Shown here one piece after another: positions 8,531 to 15,155 of a stretch of DNA of 64,000 nucleotides (the stretch's first letter is position 1; every line of letters begins with the position of its first letter). The notes under the pieces are model-generated. The model worked only from the letters and a program-made list of their open reading frames with translations, ran no database searches and had not been told where the DNA came from. The translations under genes and the position numbers were made by a program. The stretch comes from Fluviicola sp. XM-24bin1 (lineage in GTDB: Bacteria; Bacteroidota; Bacteroidia; Flavobacteriales_D; Crocinitomicaceae). The stretch spans positions 1-64,000 of the forward strand of contig QCWI01000006.1 in assembly GCA_003149635.1 (NCBI GenBank), given 5' to 3'.

Positions 8531-9163
8531 ATGAATGCATACTCAAACTTTACGAATTACCATGGCGAACCTAACCCACTGCCAGAAAATGTTCAATATT
8601 TTTACCACGACCTAATAGGGCCAATTATTTCCGGTTTAAAATTGATGATTCACAATGACCTCATTTCAGAGGGAAACGGAGAGATTGGTCTGAAATACAT
8701 TAGTGTATTAAATGAACTACAGAGGAAATTGCAGGAAGGCATTGAATTCAACGATGATAGTACAGGCTTGGAAAAGAAGATTCAAGATTTAATGACCTTC
8801 TTTCCTCATGTAGATTTCCGTTCATGCATTAAAATAAGTGCGAAAATAGGGGAGTATTTATCTTCTAATTTACTTTTACTCATCTCCGAAATCATAAATA
8901 ATCTTGTCAAGCACGACAGAATTAAAGTTCTTGATTTAAAAATAAAAATTGTTGAGGAACGCATCGAGTTACAATTCAAGCACGATTGCAAAGGATTAAG
9001 TCAATCAAGATTTGATGTCTTAAGTAAATCTTCCAATAAAACCTTAGGGATTCAATCTATTTCAAACAGGTTAAGCAAATTGAATCTCGAGATTATTTAT
9101 CGAACGGGTGTGATTGAAGTGTATTCGTCTCGCTCCAAACCATCACGTGAAGAGGGAATATGA
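8531..9163 (+). CDS. Small cytosolic sensor-kinase-like protein (HisKA_3/HATPase type, degenerate)
   Basis: 210 residues, no membrane segment and no sensor domain. The segment QYFYHDLIGPIISGLKLMI resembles the HisKA_3 phospho-acceptor helix (LHDxLGPLLSGIKL), with the His in YHD. The C-terminal half holds a recognisable N-box, LISEIINNLVKHDRIKVLDL, and a G2-like LGIQSISNRLSKLN. The G1 box (DxGxG) is replaced by KHDCKGLSQ, so ATP binding may be weak or lost. It lies in the same neighbourhood as the LytTR regulator and the STAS-like protein. It could be a reduced kinase, a phosphatase-like partner, or a decaying gene. Confidence 0.55.
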   Translation: MNAYSNFTNYHGEPNPLPENVQYFYHDLIGPIISGLKLMIHNDLISEGNGEIGLKYISVLNELQRKLQEGIEFNDDSTGLEKKIQDLMTFFPHVDFRSCIKISAKIGEYLSSNLLLLISEIINNLVKHDRIKVLDLKIKIVEERIELQFKHDCKGLSQSRFDVLSKSSNKTLGIQSISNRLSKLNLEIIYRTGVIEVYSSRSKPSREEGI

Positions 9164-9223
9164 GGCATCAATGCTAACTATAAAAGGCCGAAAGTCACTT
9201 TGATCACTTGATTGCAGTGCGCT

Positions 9224-10237
9224 TTAGTAACACTTAAAACAAGCGTCAACGGGTGTTGTGGTTCCATTGATAACAGCCGCACCGATAGGTTGAAGCGTCC
9301 ATCCCGCAGGACATGTCTGACCATCGTAGATATACATTACAGTACATGGCGAATCAGTGTAACAAGCATCTACTGGGACTCCTCCGAAAATGGCCACGTT
9401 GATCTGTTGTGTGCTCCATCCAGCAGGACACGATTGTCCATCATAAATGTACATTACCGTACCGGGTGCAGAACCGCCTGTTGGAGGCACAGCCACCCAA
9501 TTGTTCCCATCAAATTCTAGAAGATCTCCTGCGTTGGCGTTTGTCGGTAGTTCAATCTCATTCGTTGGATCGTTATCGGCGTCATCAACCAAATCGATGG
9601 CATAGTCACCTAAGAATACCTGCCCTCCGTTGGACAAGTATAACGTATCGTTAGAAAAGGATAGCACTTGTATTTCATTGGTAGGATCGGCATCTGCATC
9701 ATTTACGCCATCCTGAAGAACTGATAAATCCACCGTACTTCCATTTGAAATCGTCAAGTCCGTTCCGTTCAGCGTAAGATCTTGAATTTCATTATTTGGA
9801 TCTGCGTCAGCGTCGTTCACTTGATCATTGACTGCACTCTCGGCGGTTTCGCTGTGTAGCGCGTAAGGAACGCTTAAAAATTGAGTGGTACCCGAAATGG
9901 AATAATTGGTTCCACCGGCTGGATCGATTTCTGTTTGAATGAAATACGTTCCGTTGCCCCAATCGATTAATGTAAAATCTCCCGAAATGATGGATCCAGT
10001 TCCTACCTCCAATGTGGCAAGACCGTTGTTATTGGTTTGAATAGTATGTTGCTCCTGATAGACGATTACACCAGTCGTACTGTTTTGACGGATACTGATT
10101 TGCATCCCAACAGGACTGTTTTGAAGCAAGTTATTGGACGCGTCTCTGACAACGGATTGATACGTAAATTTCTGGGGGCTTTGCGCCATAGATAGACGGG
10201 CGATGAAGATCATCGCGAGCAGTAGTAGATTTCTCAT
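9224..10237 (-). CDS. Secreted repeat protein with tail-fibre-like N-domain and duplicated C-terminal module
   Basis: 337 residues beginning with a signal peptide (MRNLLLLAMIFIARLSMAQ). The next 115 residues, from SPQKFTYQSVVRDASNN to TTQFLSVPYALHSETA, form the beta-rich domain common at the front of Bacteroidota surface proteins. Three copies of a DADxDPxNEI motif follow (about residues 140-230); these aspartate-rich loops probably bind calcium. The C-terminus has two similar units, each with VMYIYDGQxCPAGW and a later VDAC, so it arose by tandem duplication. No C-terminal type IX sorting domain is evident. Function unknown; a surface or adhesin-like role is inferred. Confidence 0.75.
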   Translation of the reverse strand: MRNLLLLAMIFIARLSMAQSPQKFTYQSVVRDASNNLLQNSPVGMQISIRQNSTTGVIVYQEQHTIQTNNNGLATLEVGTGSIISGDFTLIDWGNGTYFIQTEIDPAGGTNYSISGTTQFLSVPYALHSETAESAVNDQVNDADADPNNEIQDLTLNGTDLTISNGSTVDLSVLQDGVNDADADPTNEIQVLSFSNDTLYLSNGGQVFLGDYAIDLVDDADNDPTNEIELPTNANAGDLLEFDGNNWVAVPPTGGSAPGTVMYIYDGQSCPAGWSTQQINVAIFGGVPVDACYTDSPCTVMYIYDGQTCPAGWTLQPIGAAVINGTTTPVDACFKCY

Positions 10238-10275
10238 GTGACTAAGTTAAGAAATCTGCAATTTTATAGTAATCT

Positions 10276-10740
10276 CTATTTCTTTTCTTCACGCAAAATT
10301 TTCTCCATTTTACGACCTTTTGCCAATTCGTCAATCAGTTTTTCCATGCGTCTGCAATCGCGGTACAAGGCGAATTCTTCAGAAATATCTTCAATTCGAT
10401 ACCCGCATACCACGCCTTTAATCAAGTGGGCATTTTGATGCATTTTGGCTCCCGCGAAAAAATCTCCAAACGATCCTTCACCGGAAATGAAGGTTTCCAA
10501 TGTTGCTTGATCATAATCTGTTCACCACAAAATAATTTGGTCGAGTTCTTCTTTGGTTCTGCCATGCTTTTCTATTCTTTTCAGATAATGCGGATAAATG
10601 GAACCAAAGTTCATTTTTGCGATTTGCTCATTTTTTTCTGCTGTAACTTCTGGCATGATGGAAGGTTTATGGCGGTTAATGACAAGGTGTTCGTGGTCGG
10701 GTGATGGATCTAGTTCTCGAAGATCGCACTTTTCGGCCAT
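10276..10740 (-). pseudogene. DUF2200 family gene interrupted by in-frame TGA
   Basis: Two frames, 10740-10522 and 10521-10276, are in the same register and separated only by a TGA at 10524-10522. Together they give a DUF2200-like protein: IAKMNFGSIYPHYLKRIEKH and GRTKEELDQIILW before the stop, then TDYDQATLETFISG, AHLIKGVVCGYRIEDI and LIDELAKGRKMEKILREEKK after it. In this family the Trp is usually followed by Leu-Thr-Gly, so TGA stands where TTA (Leu) would be expected. There is no frameshift. Restart inside the second part is possible only at a TTG. It is likely a recent nonsense mutation or a sequence error. The function of the family is unknown. Confidence 0.75.
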
Positions 10741-10899
10741 TGTTTTGGGTTAGTCGATGGATGGGGTTATGGATTTGAAACCCCTAAGTAATTGTGATCT
10801 GTTTGCGTAATTGTTGCAATTATTTTGGGTTAAAAATGAGTATTTGTGTCGCATTGACAATCCATTATGTACGTATTACTTTGGTGTAAAATTTTATTT

Positions 10900-11037
10900 A
10901 TGAAAATTCAAGCTATTAAACCAGGGCCTAAAAGAACCGCTAAATCAACGGGGAAACCAGACAGAATACAAAGAGATAACAAAAATACACCAGGAAACAC
11001 TCCGTCATTAAAGCCAAGTAAATCAACCAAGAAGTAA
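10900..11037 (+). CDS. Putative 45-residue Lys/Pro-rich basic peptide
   Basis: ATG at 10900, TAA at 11035-11037. The product is very basic and polar: it starts MKIQAIKPGPKRTAKSTGKP and ends SLKPSKSTKK, with no hydrophobic segment, so it is likely disordered. It would be followed 10 bases later by a second short ORF, which hints at a two-gene unit. It has no recognised family. Composition (Lys, Thr, Pro, Asn) also fits chance translation of an A-rich stretch, so the call is tentative. Confidence 0.3.
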   Translation: MKIQAIKPGPKRTAKSTGKPDRIQRDNKNTPGNTPSLKPSKSTKK

Positions 11038-11047
11038 TTATTATCGA

Positions 11048-11209
11048 ATGAACATAGCAAGCACCCTTAATAAAATTAAGCTGTTTGAAGAGTTGGTGAT
11101 TGAGTCTGGGTTTAAAAGGGACGCAATTGATTACCATCAGTCAATACAACAAGCACATAACCGAAACTTAACTTTCATGAAGGATTTATCGGAAACGATC
11201 ATATTGTAA
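11048..11209 (+). CDS. Putative 53-residue protein
   Basis: ATG at 11048, TAA at 11207-11209. It starts MNIASTLNKIKLFEELVIES, continues GFKRDAIDYHQSIQQAHNRN and ends LTFMKDLSETIIL. The amphipathic helical pattern is more protein-like than a random frame. It may be the front part of a longer gene that has been lost, as with other broken genes nearby. No family recognised. Confidence 0.3.
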   Translation: MNIASTLNKIKLFEELVIESGFKRDAIDYHQSIQQAHNRNLTFMKDLSETIIL

Positions 11210-11337
11210 AAGGAAATATTCTTCAGCATGCAATTTTGTGCTTTCATTAGAACTCAACTGAGATAAACGAGCCTGACTGATTCCAGTTCTTCCCGATACC
11301 ATTGCTCAGTTAATTGATTTCTTAACCTGTAAGACCT

Positions 11338-11363
11338 TTGTTCTCTCCAATCCCCTATCTTTG
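11338..11363 (+). promoter_or_regulatory. Putative promoter of queD-folE unit
   Basis: TTG at 11338-11340 and TATCTTTG at 11356-11363, a good -7 box, with a shortish 15-base spacer. It lies 16 bases before the preferred TTG start at 11379. Confidence 0.5.
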
Positions 11364-11378
11364 CACAAAACATTGAAG

Positions 11379-11810
11379 TTGAAAACAGTTTACATTACAC
11401 GTAGGGAAACCTTCAATGCCGCGCACAAACTCTATAATGAGAATTGGTCCGAAGAGAAAAACGAAGAAGTTTTCGGTAAATGCGCCAACGCAAATTGGCA
11501 CGGACACAATTTCTCCATTTGGGTGACGGTCAAAGGCATTCCCCACCCAGACACAGGATTCGTTATTAATCTCAAAGACTTGAGCAAAATCGTCAAAGAG
11601 TACGTGGTAGAGCCATTGGATCACCGCAATCTCAATTTGGATGTACCTTTTCTCAAAGGAATTTTGCCCTCTACCGAGAACATCGCCATTGAAGTGTGGA
11701 ACATTATCGAAGGGCCGATCAAAGAGAAAGGAGGCGAATTGGCGAAAATCAAACTAGTAGAAACGGAAAACAACTTCGTAGAATACTACGGAGGAAACGA
11801 GCCGTTTTAA
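11379..11810 (+). CDS. 6-pyruvoyl-tetrahydropterin synthase/QueD family protein
   Basis: Zinc enzyme of the PTPS/QueD fold acting on dihydroneopterin triphosphate, either toward pterins or toward queuosine (6-carboxy-tetrahydropterin). Zinc ligands are visible: His in ETFNAAHKL and the pair in NWHGHNFSIWVTV. The later LDHRNLNLDVPFL and STENIAIEVWN are standard for the family. No ATG precedes the domain. Three TTG codons (11361, 11373, 11379) are candidates; 11379 is preferred because it gives the usual short start (M)KTVYITRRETF, and 11361 overlaps the -7 box. folE follows 62 bases later, so the two supply consecutive steps from GTP. Queuosine versus pterin use cannot be settled from sequence alone. 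Confidence 0.88.
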   Translation: MKTVYITRRETFNAAHKLYNENWSEEKNEEVFGKCANANWHGHNFSIWVTVKGIPHPDTGFVINLKDLSKIVKEYVVEPLDHRNLNLDVPFLKGILPSTENIAIEVWNIIEGPIKEKGGELAKIKLVETENNFVEYYGGNEPF

Positions 11811-11872
11811 CATTTACGTTTTTTAACACACGGGTAGTAGTTCTGTTACTACCTTTATAATAAGTAGTAAGC

Positions 11873-12463
11873 ATGGATGACAGCATATACGATGATGAAA
11901 CGACTGCACATTTGATGCAGAATTATCAAGATGTTCTGGTGAAAATTGGAGAAGATCCCAACCGTGAAGGACTTCAAAAAACGCCCGAGCGTGTTGCTAA
12001 GGCAATGCAATATCTCACACAAGGCTACGATCAGAATCCCGACGGATTGGTGCAGCAAGCCATCTTTCATGAGGAATATTCTGAAATGGTCATTGTTAAG
12101 GATATCGAAGTGTATTCGTTGTGCGAACACCACATGTTGCCGTTTTTCGGGAAAGCGCACGTAGCGTACATTCCAGATGGTAAAATTGTGGGACTCAGCA
12201 AAATTCCTCGTGTGGTGGACGCCTACTCCCGACGATTGCAAGTACAAGAGCGATTGACGATAGAAATTCGCGATTGTATTCAGCGAACTTTGGAACCGAA
12301 AGGGGTGGCCGTAGTAATTGAAGCCTCTCACATGTGCATGCAGATGCGCGGGGTGCAGAAGCAAAATTCGGTAACCACTTCCAGCGCGTTCACAGGTCTC
12401 TTCCTAAGCAGCGATACTACACGTAAAGAGTTTATTAATTTGATTCAGGCAAAACTGCACTGA
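11873..12463 (+). CDS. folE: GTP cyclohydrolase I
   Basis: Converts GTP to 7,8-dihydroneopterin triphosphate, the first step of folate, pterin and queuosine pathways. The 196 residues match bacterial FolE. Zinc and active-site residues are in [20 protein letters not shown] (Cys and two His) and the later Cys in [31 protein letters not shown] is the family hallmark. Placement right after the QueD-like gene suggests joint expression from the promoter at 11338-11363. Confidence 0.96.
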   Translation: MDDSIYDDETTAHLMQNYQDVLVKIGEDPNREGLQKTPERVAKAMQYLTQGYDQNPDGLVQQAIFHEEYSEMVIVKDIEVYSLCEHHMLPFFGKAHVAYIPDGKIVGLSKIPRVVDAYSRRLQVQERLTIEIRDCIQRTLEPKGVAVVIEASHMCMQMRGVQKQNSVTTSSAFTGLFLSSDTTRKEFINLIQAKLH

Positions 12464-12480
12464 AAGAAAACAAAGCAATT

Positions 12481-13191
12481 ATGAATTTTGTAGTAGGACC
12501 TTACATGCTCATCACCATCGGTTTTATGCTGTTGGGGGCATTGGTAGGTTTTATTTTGAAGCGAAAATTCGCAAAGTACGCTGAGATTCCTTCGAATAAC
12601 GGAATGTCAGGGAAGGAGATCGCAGAGAAAATGTTGAGCGATAATGGGATCTATGATGTGAAAGTTATTTGTACTCCAGGTCAATTAACAGATCACTACA
12701 ACCCAACGAACAAAACGGTGAATTTATCCGAAGCGGTATATAATGGACGAAATGCAGCAGCGGCGGCAGTATCTGCGCACGAATGCGGTCACGCGGTGCA
12801 ACACGCAGAAGCATACGGGCCCTTGACTTTCCGTTCGAAAATGGTTCCCTTGCAAAACATTTCCGGAACGATTTTGAACATCATTATCATGAGTATGTTC
12901 TTTGGAGGAGCCTTCCTTTTTGAAACCTTCCCATCGACGCTTGTAGCAACGGTAGTACTCGGAGCATTCGGAATTATGGCCTTGTTCGCGATTGTGACAT
13001 TGCCGGTAGAATTCGATGCATCGAAACGAGCATTGGCATGGATTGAAGGAACAGGAATGTATTCAAATGAAGAATACGCGCGATCGAAGGACGCGTTAAA
13101 GTGGGCGGCTACAACCTATGTAGTTGCAGCACTCGGAGCATTGGTGACTTTGCTATACTTCGCAATGTCTTTCCTAGGCGCCGACGATTAA
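12481..13191 (+). CDS. Membrane zinc metallopeptidase, YugP type
   Basis: 236 residues. An N-terminal membrane segment (MLITIGFMLLGALVGFIL) is followed by a soluble part with the zinc motif SAHECGHAVQHAEAYGP (HExxH), then two or three further membrane segments (about 125-150, 155-180, 210-230). This layout matches the YugP family of putative membrane zinc peptidases, whose substrate is unknown. It begins 17 bases after folE, so may be in the same transcript, but no functional tie to pterin synthesis is evident. A strong bidirectional terminator follows at 13213-13245. Confidence 0.9.
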   Translation: MNFVVGPYMLITIGFMLLGALVGFILKRKFAKYAEIPSNNGMSGKEIAEKMLSDNGIYDVKVICTPGQLTDHYNPTNKTVNLSEAVYNGRNAAAAAVSAHECGHAVQHAEAYGPLTFRSKMVPLQNISGTILNIIIMSMFFGGAFLFETFPSTLVATVVLGAFGIMALFAIVTLPVEFDASKRALAWIEGTGMYSNEEYARSKDALKWAATTYVVAALGALVTLLYFAMSFLGADD

Positions 13192-13212
13192 AAAACACAC
13201 AGAAGATTCAAT

Positions 13213-13245
13213 AAAAAAGCCGCTTCCTCAGGGAGCGGCTTTTTT
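13213..13245. terminator. Bidirectional rho-independent terminator
   Basis: AAAAGCCGCTTCC, a TCAG loop, then GGAGCGGCTTTTTT. The stem is flanked by an A run on the left and a T run on the right, so it can end both the folE-yugP transcript and the convergent GH3 gene. Confidence 0.9.
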
Positions 13246-13266
13246 AGTCTAGTGTCTAGCGTCTCT

Positions 13267-14820
13267 CTACAAATCATCCGCAAAAGATTCCCCATTCGAT
13301 AAGAAAGCTTCCCACTTGCGCACCAATGATTCATTCAATACACGCGGGAATTTGCTTTGTGATCCAATACGATGGTGAATTGCCATGAACTCGTAGAATT
13401 TATCAATCGGTAAGGTTTTTACTTTCGGTCGTTTCAAAATGAACTTACGCGAGGTATAATAATCGTCATTGAGTTGTTTCAAGCGCTCGTCCAAATACAC
13501 CTCAAATTCTGATTCTGGAATGGATCGATCCACACCGATATACCATTCGTGACGGTTTTTCTTACGATTCGGATATGAACAAAATTCTTGAATTTCTGCT
13601 CCGTAGCGGCGTCCTGTTTCAACTACAGCGGTCGATAAGTTTTCTTCAGACAAATGCTCTCCGCAAATGTTGAGGTTGTACGAAACGCGCCCAATAATTT
13701 TAAATCGTCGCGAAGCCACATCATCAAAGACAATGAGATCCCCCAAGTTGTAACGCCAAAGACCCGAACAAGTCGTGATGATCATACAGTACGGAACATG
13801 CGGTTGCACCTCATTCAAAGTCAAGGCGCGAACATCTTCGAACTGACCATAGCGTAGCGCCTCAAACGATGAAGCTTCAACAAATTCGTAAAAGATTCCA
13901 TGCTTGGTAAGCAAAGTCATATACGGATCGTTGAGGTTCTTTTGATATCCGAAATAGCCTTCGCTGGCAAGGAAAGTATTTTGATAGAACAAAGGCTTGC
14001 TGCACATTTTATCAATCTTGTATTTGTACGGATCCACGAAGATTCCACCATGAACGTACAATTGAAGATTCGGCCAGATGTCGTGAATCGATTTGAGTTG
14101 GTACCGCTTGATGATGCGCTCCAAAAGCAATGAAATCCAAGAAGGAACCCCGGCAATCACACCAATGTTCCATTTCGGAGCCTTCTCTACAATCTTGTTC
14201 ATCTTTTCCTCCCAATCGGTAATCTGAGAGATTTTCTTCCCTGGTTTCGACATAGATGAGAACACCCACGACTTGTTTTTTGCTAAGATGCCGCTTAGGT
14301 CACCCACTCGAATATCCGCCTGATGACGTAACGTAGTCGATCCTCCAATGATTAAAGCCTTCGACTTGATAAGCGAAGCTCCCAATTGATTTGTGCTGAT
14401 TTCAGAAACTTGTTGGAACGATGTCCGCTTGAACTGTCGCAACATGGATTCACTTACAGGGATGTATTTACTTCCTCCTTTCGTGGTTCCTGAAGAAAGC
14501 GCATAAAACTTGATGAGTCCCGGCCAAATGAGATCGGATTCTCCATCAATCGCTCGGTGCAACCAATCGTCATGGAAACGCTCGTAATTGGTAATTGAAA
14601 CGGTATTTTGAAAGGATCGCACCAAATCCTCTGACTTCAACATGCCTTTGAAGTTGTGATACATTCCGAACTCTGTGTATCGGGCTTGATGCACCAACTT
14701 GGTCAGGGTCTCTTGTTGTGAAGATTTCTTCGAGGAGCGAATGGCCACTAAAGGAGCAATTCTTTTCGTCTCTTTCTGTAGTGGCAGTGATTCGGCGGCA
14801 AGTAATTTTTCAGCTTTCAT
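13267..14820 (-). CDS. GH3-family protein (acyl-adenylate/amide ligase superfamily), copy A
   Basis: About 517 residues from the ATG at 14820; an upstream TTG at 14838 is also in frame but less likely. GH3 motifs are visible: the ATP loop SSGTTKGGSKYIPVS, LASEGYFGYQ, and GLWRYNLGDLIVF, in the order and spacing of plant and bacterial GH3 proteins. Plant GH3 enzymes join amino acids to acidic hormones through an acyl-adenylate; substrates of the bacterial ones are not established. It is divergent from a second GH3 gene (15156-16670) with which it shares the same motifs, so they are paralogs. A TAGGTTTG -7 box on the minus strand at 14841-14848 precedes it. Confidence 0.9.
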   Translation of the reverse strand: MKAEKLLAAESLPLQKETKRIAPLVAIRSSKKSSQQETLTKLVHQARYTEFGMYHNFKGMLKSEDLVRSFQNTVSITNYERFHDDWLHRAIDGESDLIWPGLIKFYALSSGTTKGGSKYIPVSESMLRQFKRTSFQQVSEISTNQLGASLIKSKALIIGGSTTLRHQADIRVGDLSGILAKNKSWVFSSMSKPGKKISQITDWEEKMNKIVEKAPKWNIGVIAGVPSWISLLLERIIKRYQLKSIHDIWPNLQLYVHGGIFVDPYKYKIDKMCSKPLFYQNTFLASEGYFGYQKNLNDPYMTLLTKHGIFYEFVEASSFEALRYGQFEDVRALTLNEVQPHVPYCMIITTCSGLWRYNLGDLIVFDDVASRRFKIIGRVSYNLNICGEHLSEENLSTAVVETGRRYGAEIQEFCSYPNRKKNRHEWYIGVDRSIPESEFEVYLDERLKQLNDDYYTSRKFILKRPKVKTLPIDKFYEFMAIHHRIGSQSKFPRVLNESLVRKWEAFLSNGESFADDL

Positions 14821-14950
14821 TGAGAATGTAAAAATCAAAGCAAACCTAAATCTATCACACTACCTGCCTGTTAGTCAATCGTTAAGAAATCAACAAAGTC
14901 GAGTTAGCGTTTCATTAACATTGAAGTCCGCGGCGGAAGGCAAATTTTAG

Positions 14951-14958
14951 TATCTTTG
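14951..14958 (+). promoter_or_regulatory. -7 box ahead of the 32-codon micro-ORF
   Basis: TATCTTTG, an exact TAnnTTTG match, ends 18 bases before the ATG at 14977. The nearest upstream TTG is 27 bases away, longer than the usual spacer. Confidence 0.5.
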
Positions 14959-14976
14959 GAAAAAAACAAGAAAGCT

Positions 14977-15075
14977 ATGCCGGATAATTTTTTTGAACAA
15001 TCTACAGCGGCCGTTGGAACGATTATCACAATTGCCCTTTTGGGAGTGATCACTGCGATCCTTATCTGGGGATAA
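14977..15075 (+). CDS. 32-residue single-pass membrane micro-protein
   Basis: ATG at 14977, TAA at 15073-15075. The short acidic, polar front MPDNFFEQSTAAVG is followed by a continuous hydrophobic segment TIITIALLGVITAILIWG of 18 residues that can span a membrane once. It has its own -7 box (14951-14958) and is closed by a strong hairpin terminator (15106-15137), so it looks like a complete one-gene unit between two divergent GH3 genes. No known family recognised. Chance is possible for so short a frame, but promoter, hydrophobic pattern and terminator together make it credible. Confidence 0.6.
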   Translation: MPDNFFEQSTAAVGTIITIALLGVITAILIWG

Positions 15076-15105
15076 TTCCAGCGGATTAAGGTTTAAAATT
15101 ATTGT

Positions 15106-15137
15106 CCTGTCATACTTTGCTATGGCAGGATTTTTTT
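15106..15137 (+). terminator. Rho-independent terminator after the micro-ORF
   Basis: CCTGTCATA (15106-15114), loop CTTTGC, TATGGCAGG (15121-15129), one G-T pair in nine, followed by A and seven T. It lies before the second GH3 start, so the micro-ORF and GH3 copy B are probably separate transcripts. Confidence 0.85.
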
Positions 15138-15155
15138 GTTTCAACTGTTCACATT

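Larger units (their letters stand above)
10741..11355 (+). other. AT-rich gap holding two tiny ORFs
   Basis: This 615-base stretch between the DUF2200 gene and queD has no ORF of 60 codons that looks real. Two short plus-strand ORFs are listed separately (10900-11037 and 11048-11209). The rest (10741-10899 and 11210-11337) shows no gene, RNA or repeat that I can recognise. The region around 11220-11340 holds several stops in all plus frames. Confidence 0.5.

Noticed and set aside
10522-10524. Selenocysteine insertion at the DUF2200 TGA
   Set aside because: The family has Leu there, not Cys or Sec, and no downstream stem-loop of a suitable kind was noticed.
10940-11137. A 65-codon minus-strand frame with hydrophobic runs
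   Set aside because: It is antisense to the two tiny plus-strand ORFs, with no promoter or family features.
15102-15155. Extended start of GH3 copy B at 15102
   Set aside because: The extension would translate the hairpin terminator of the preceding micro-ORF; the ATG at 15156 gives a family-like start.
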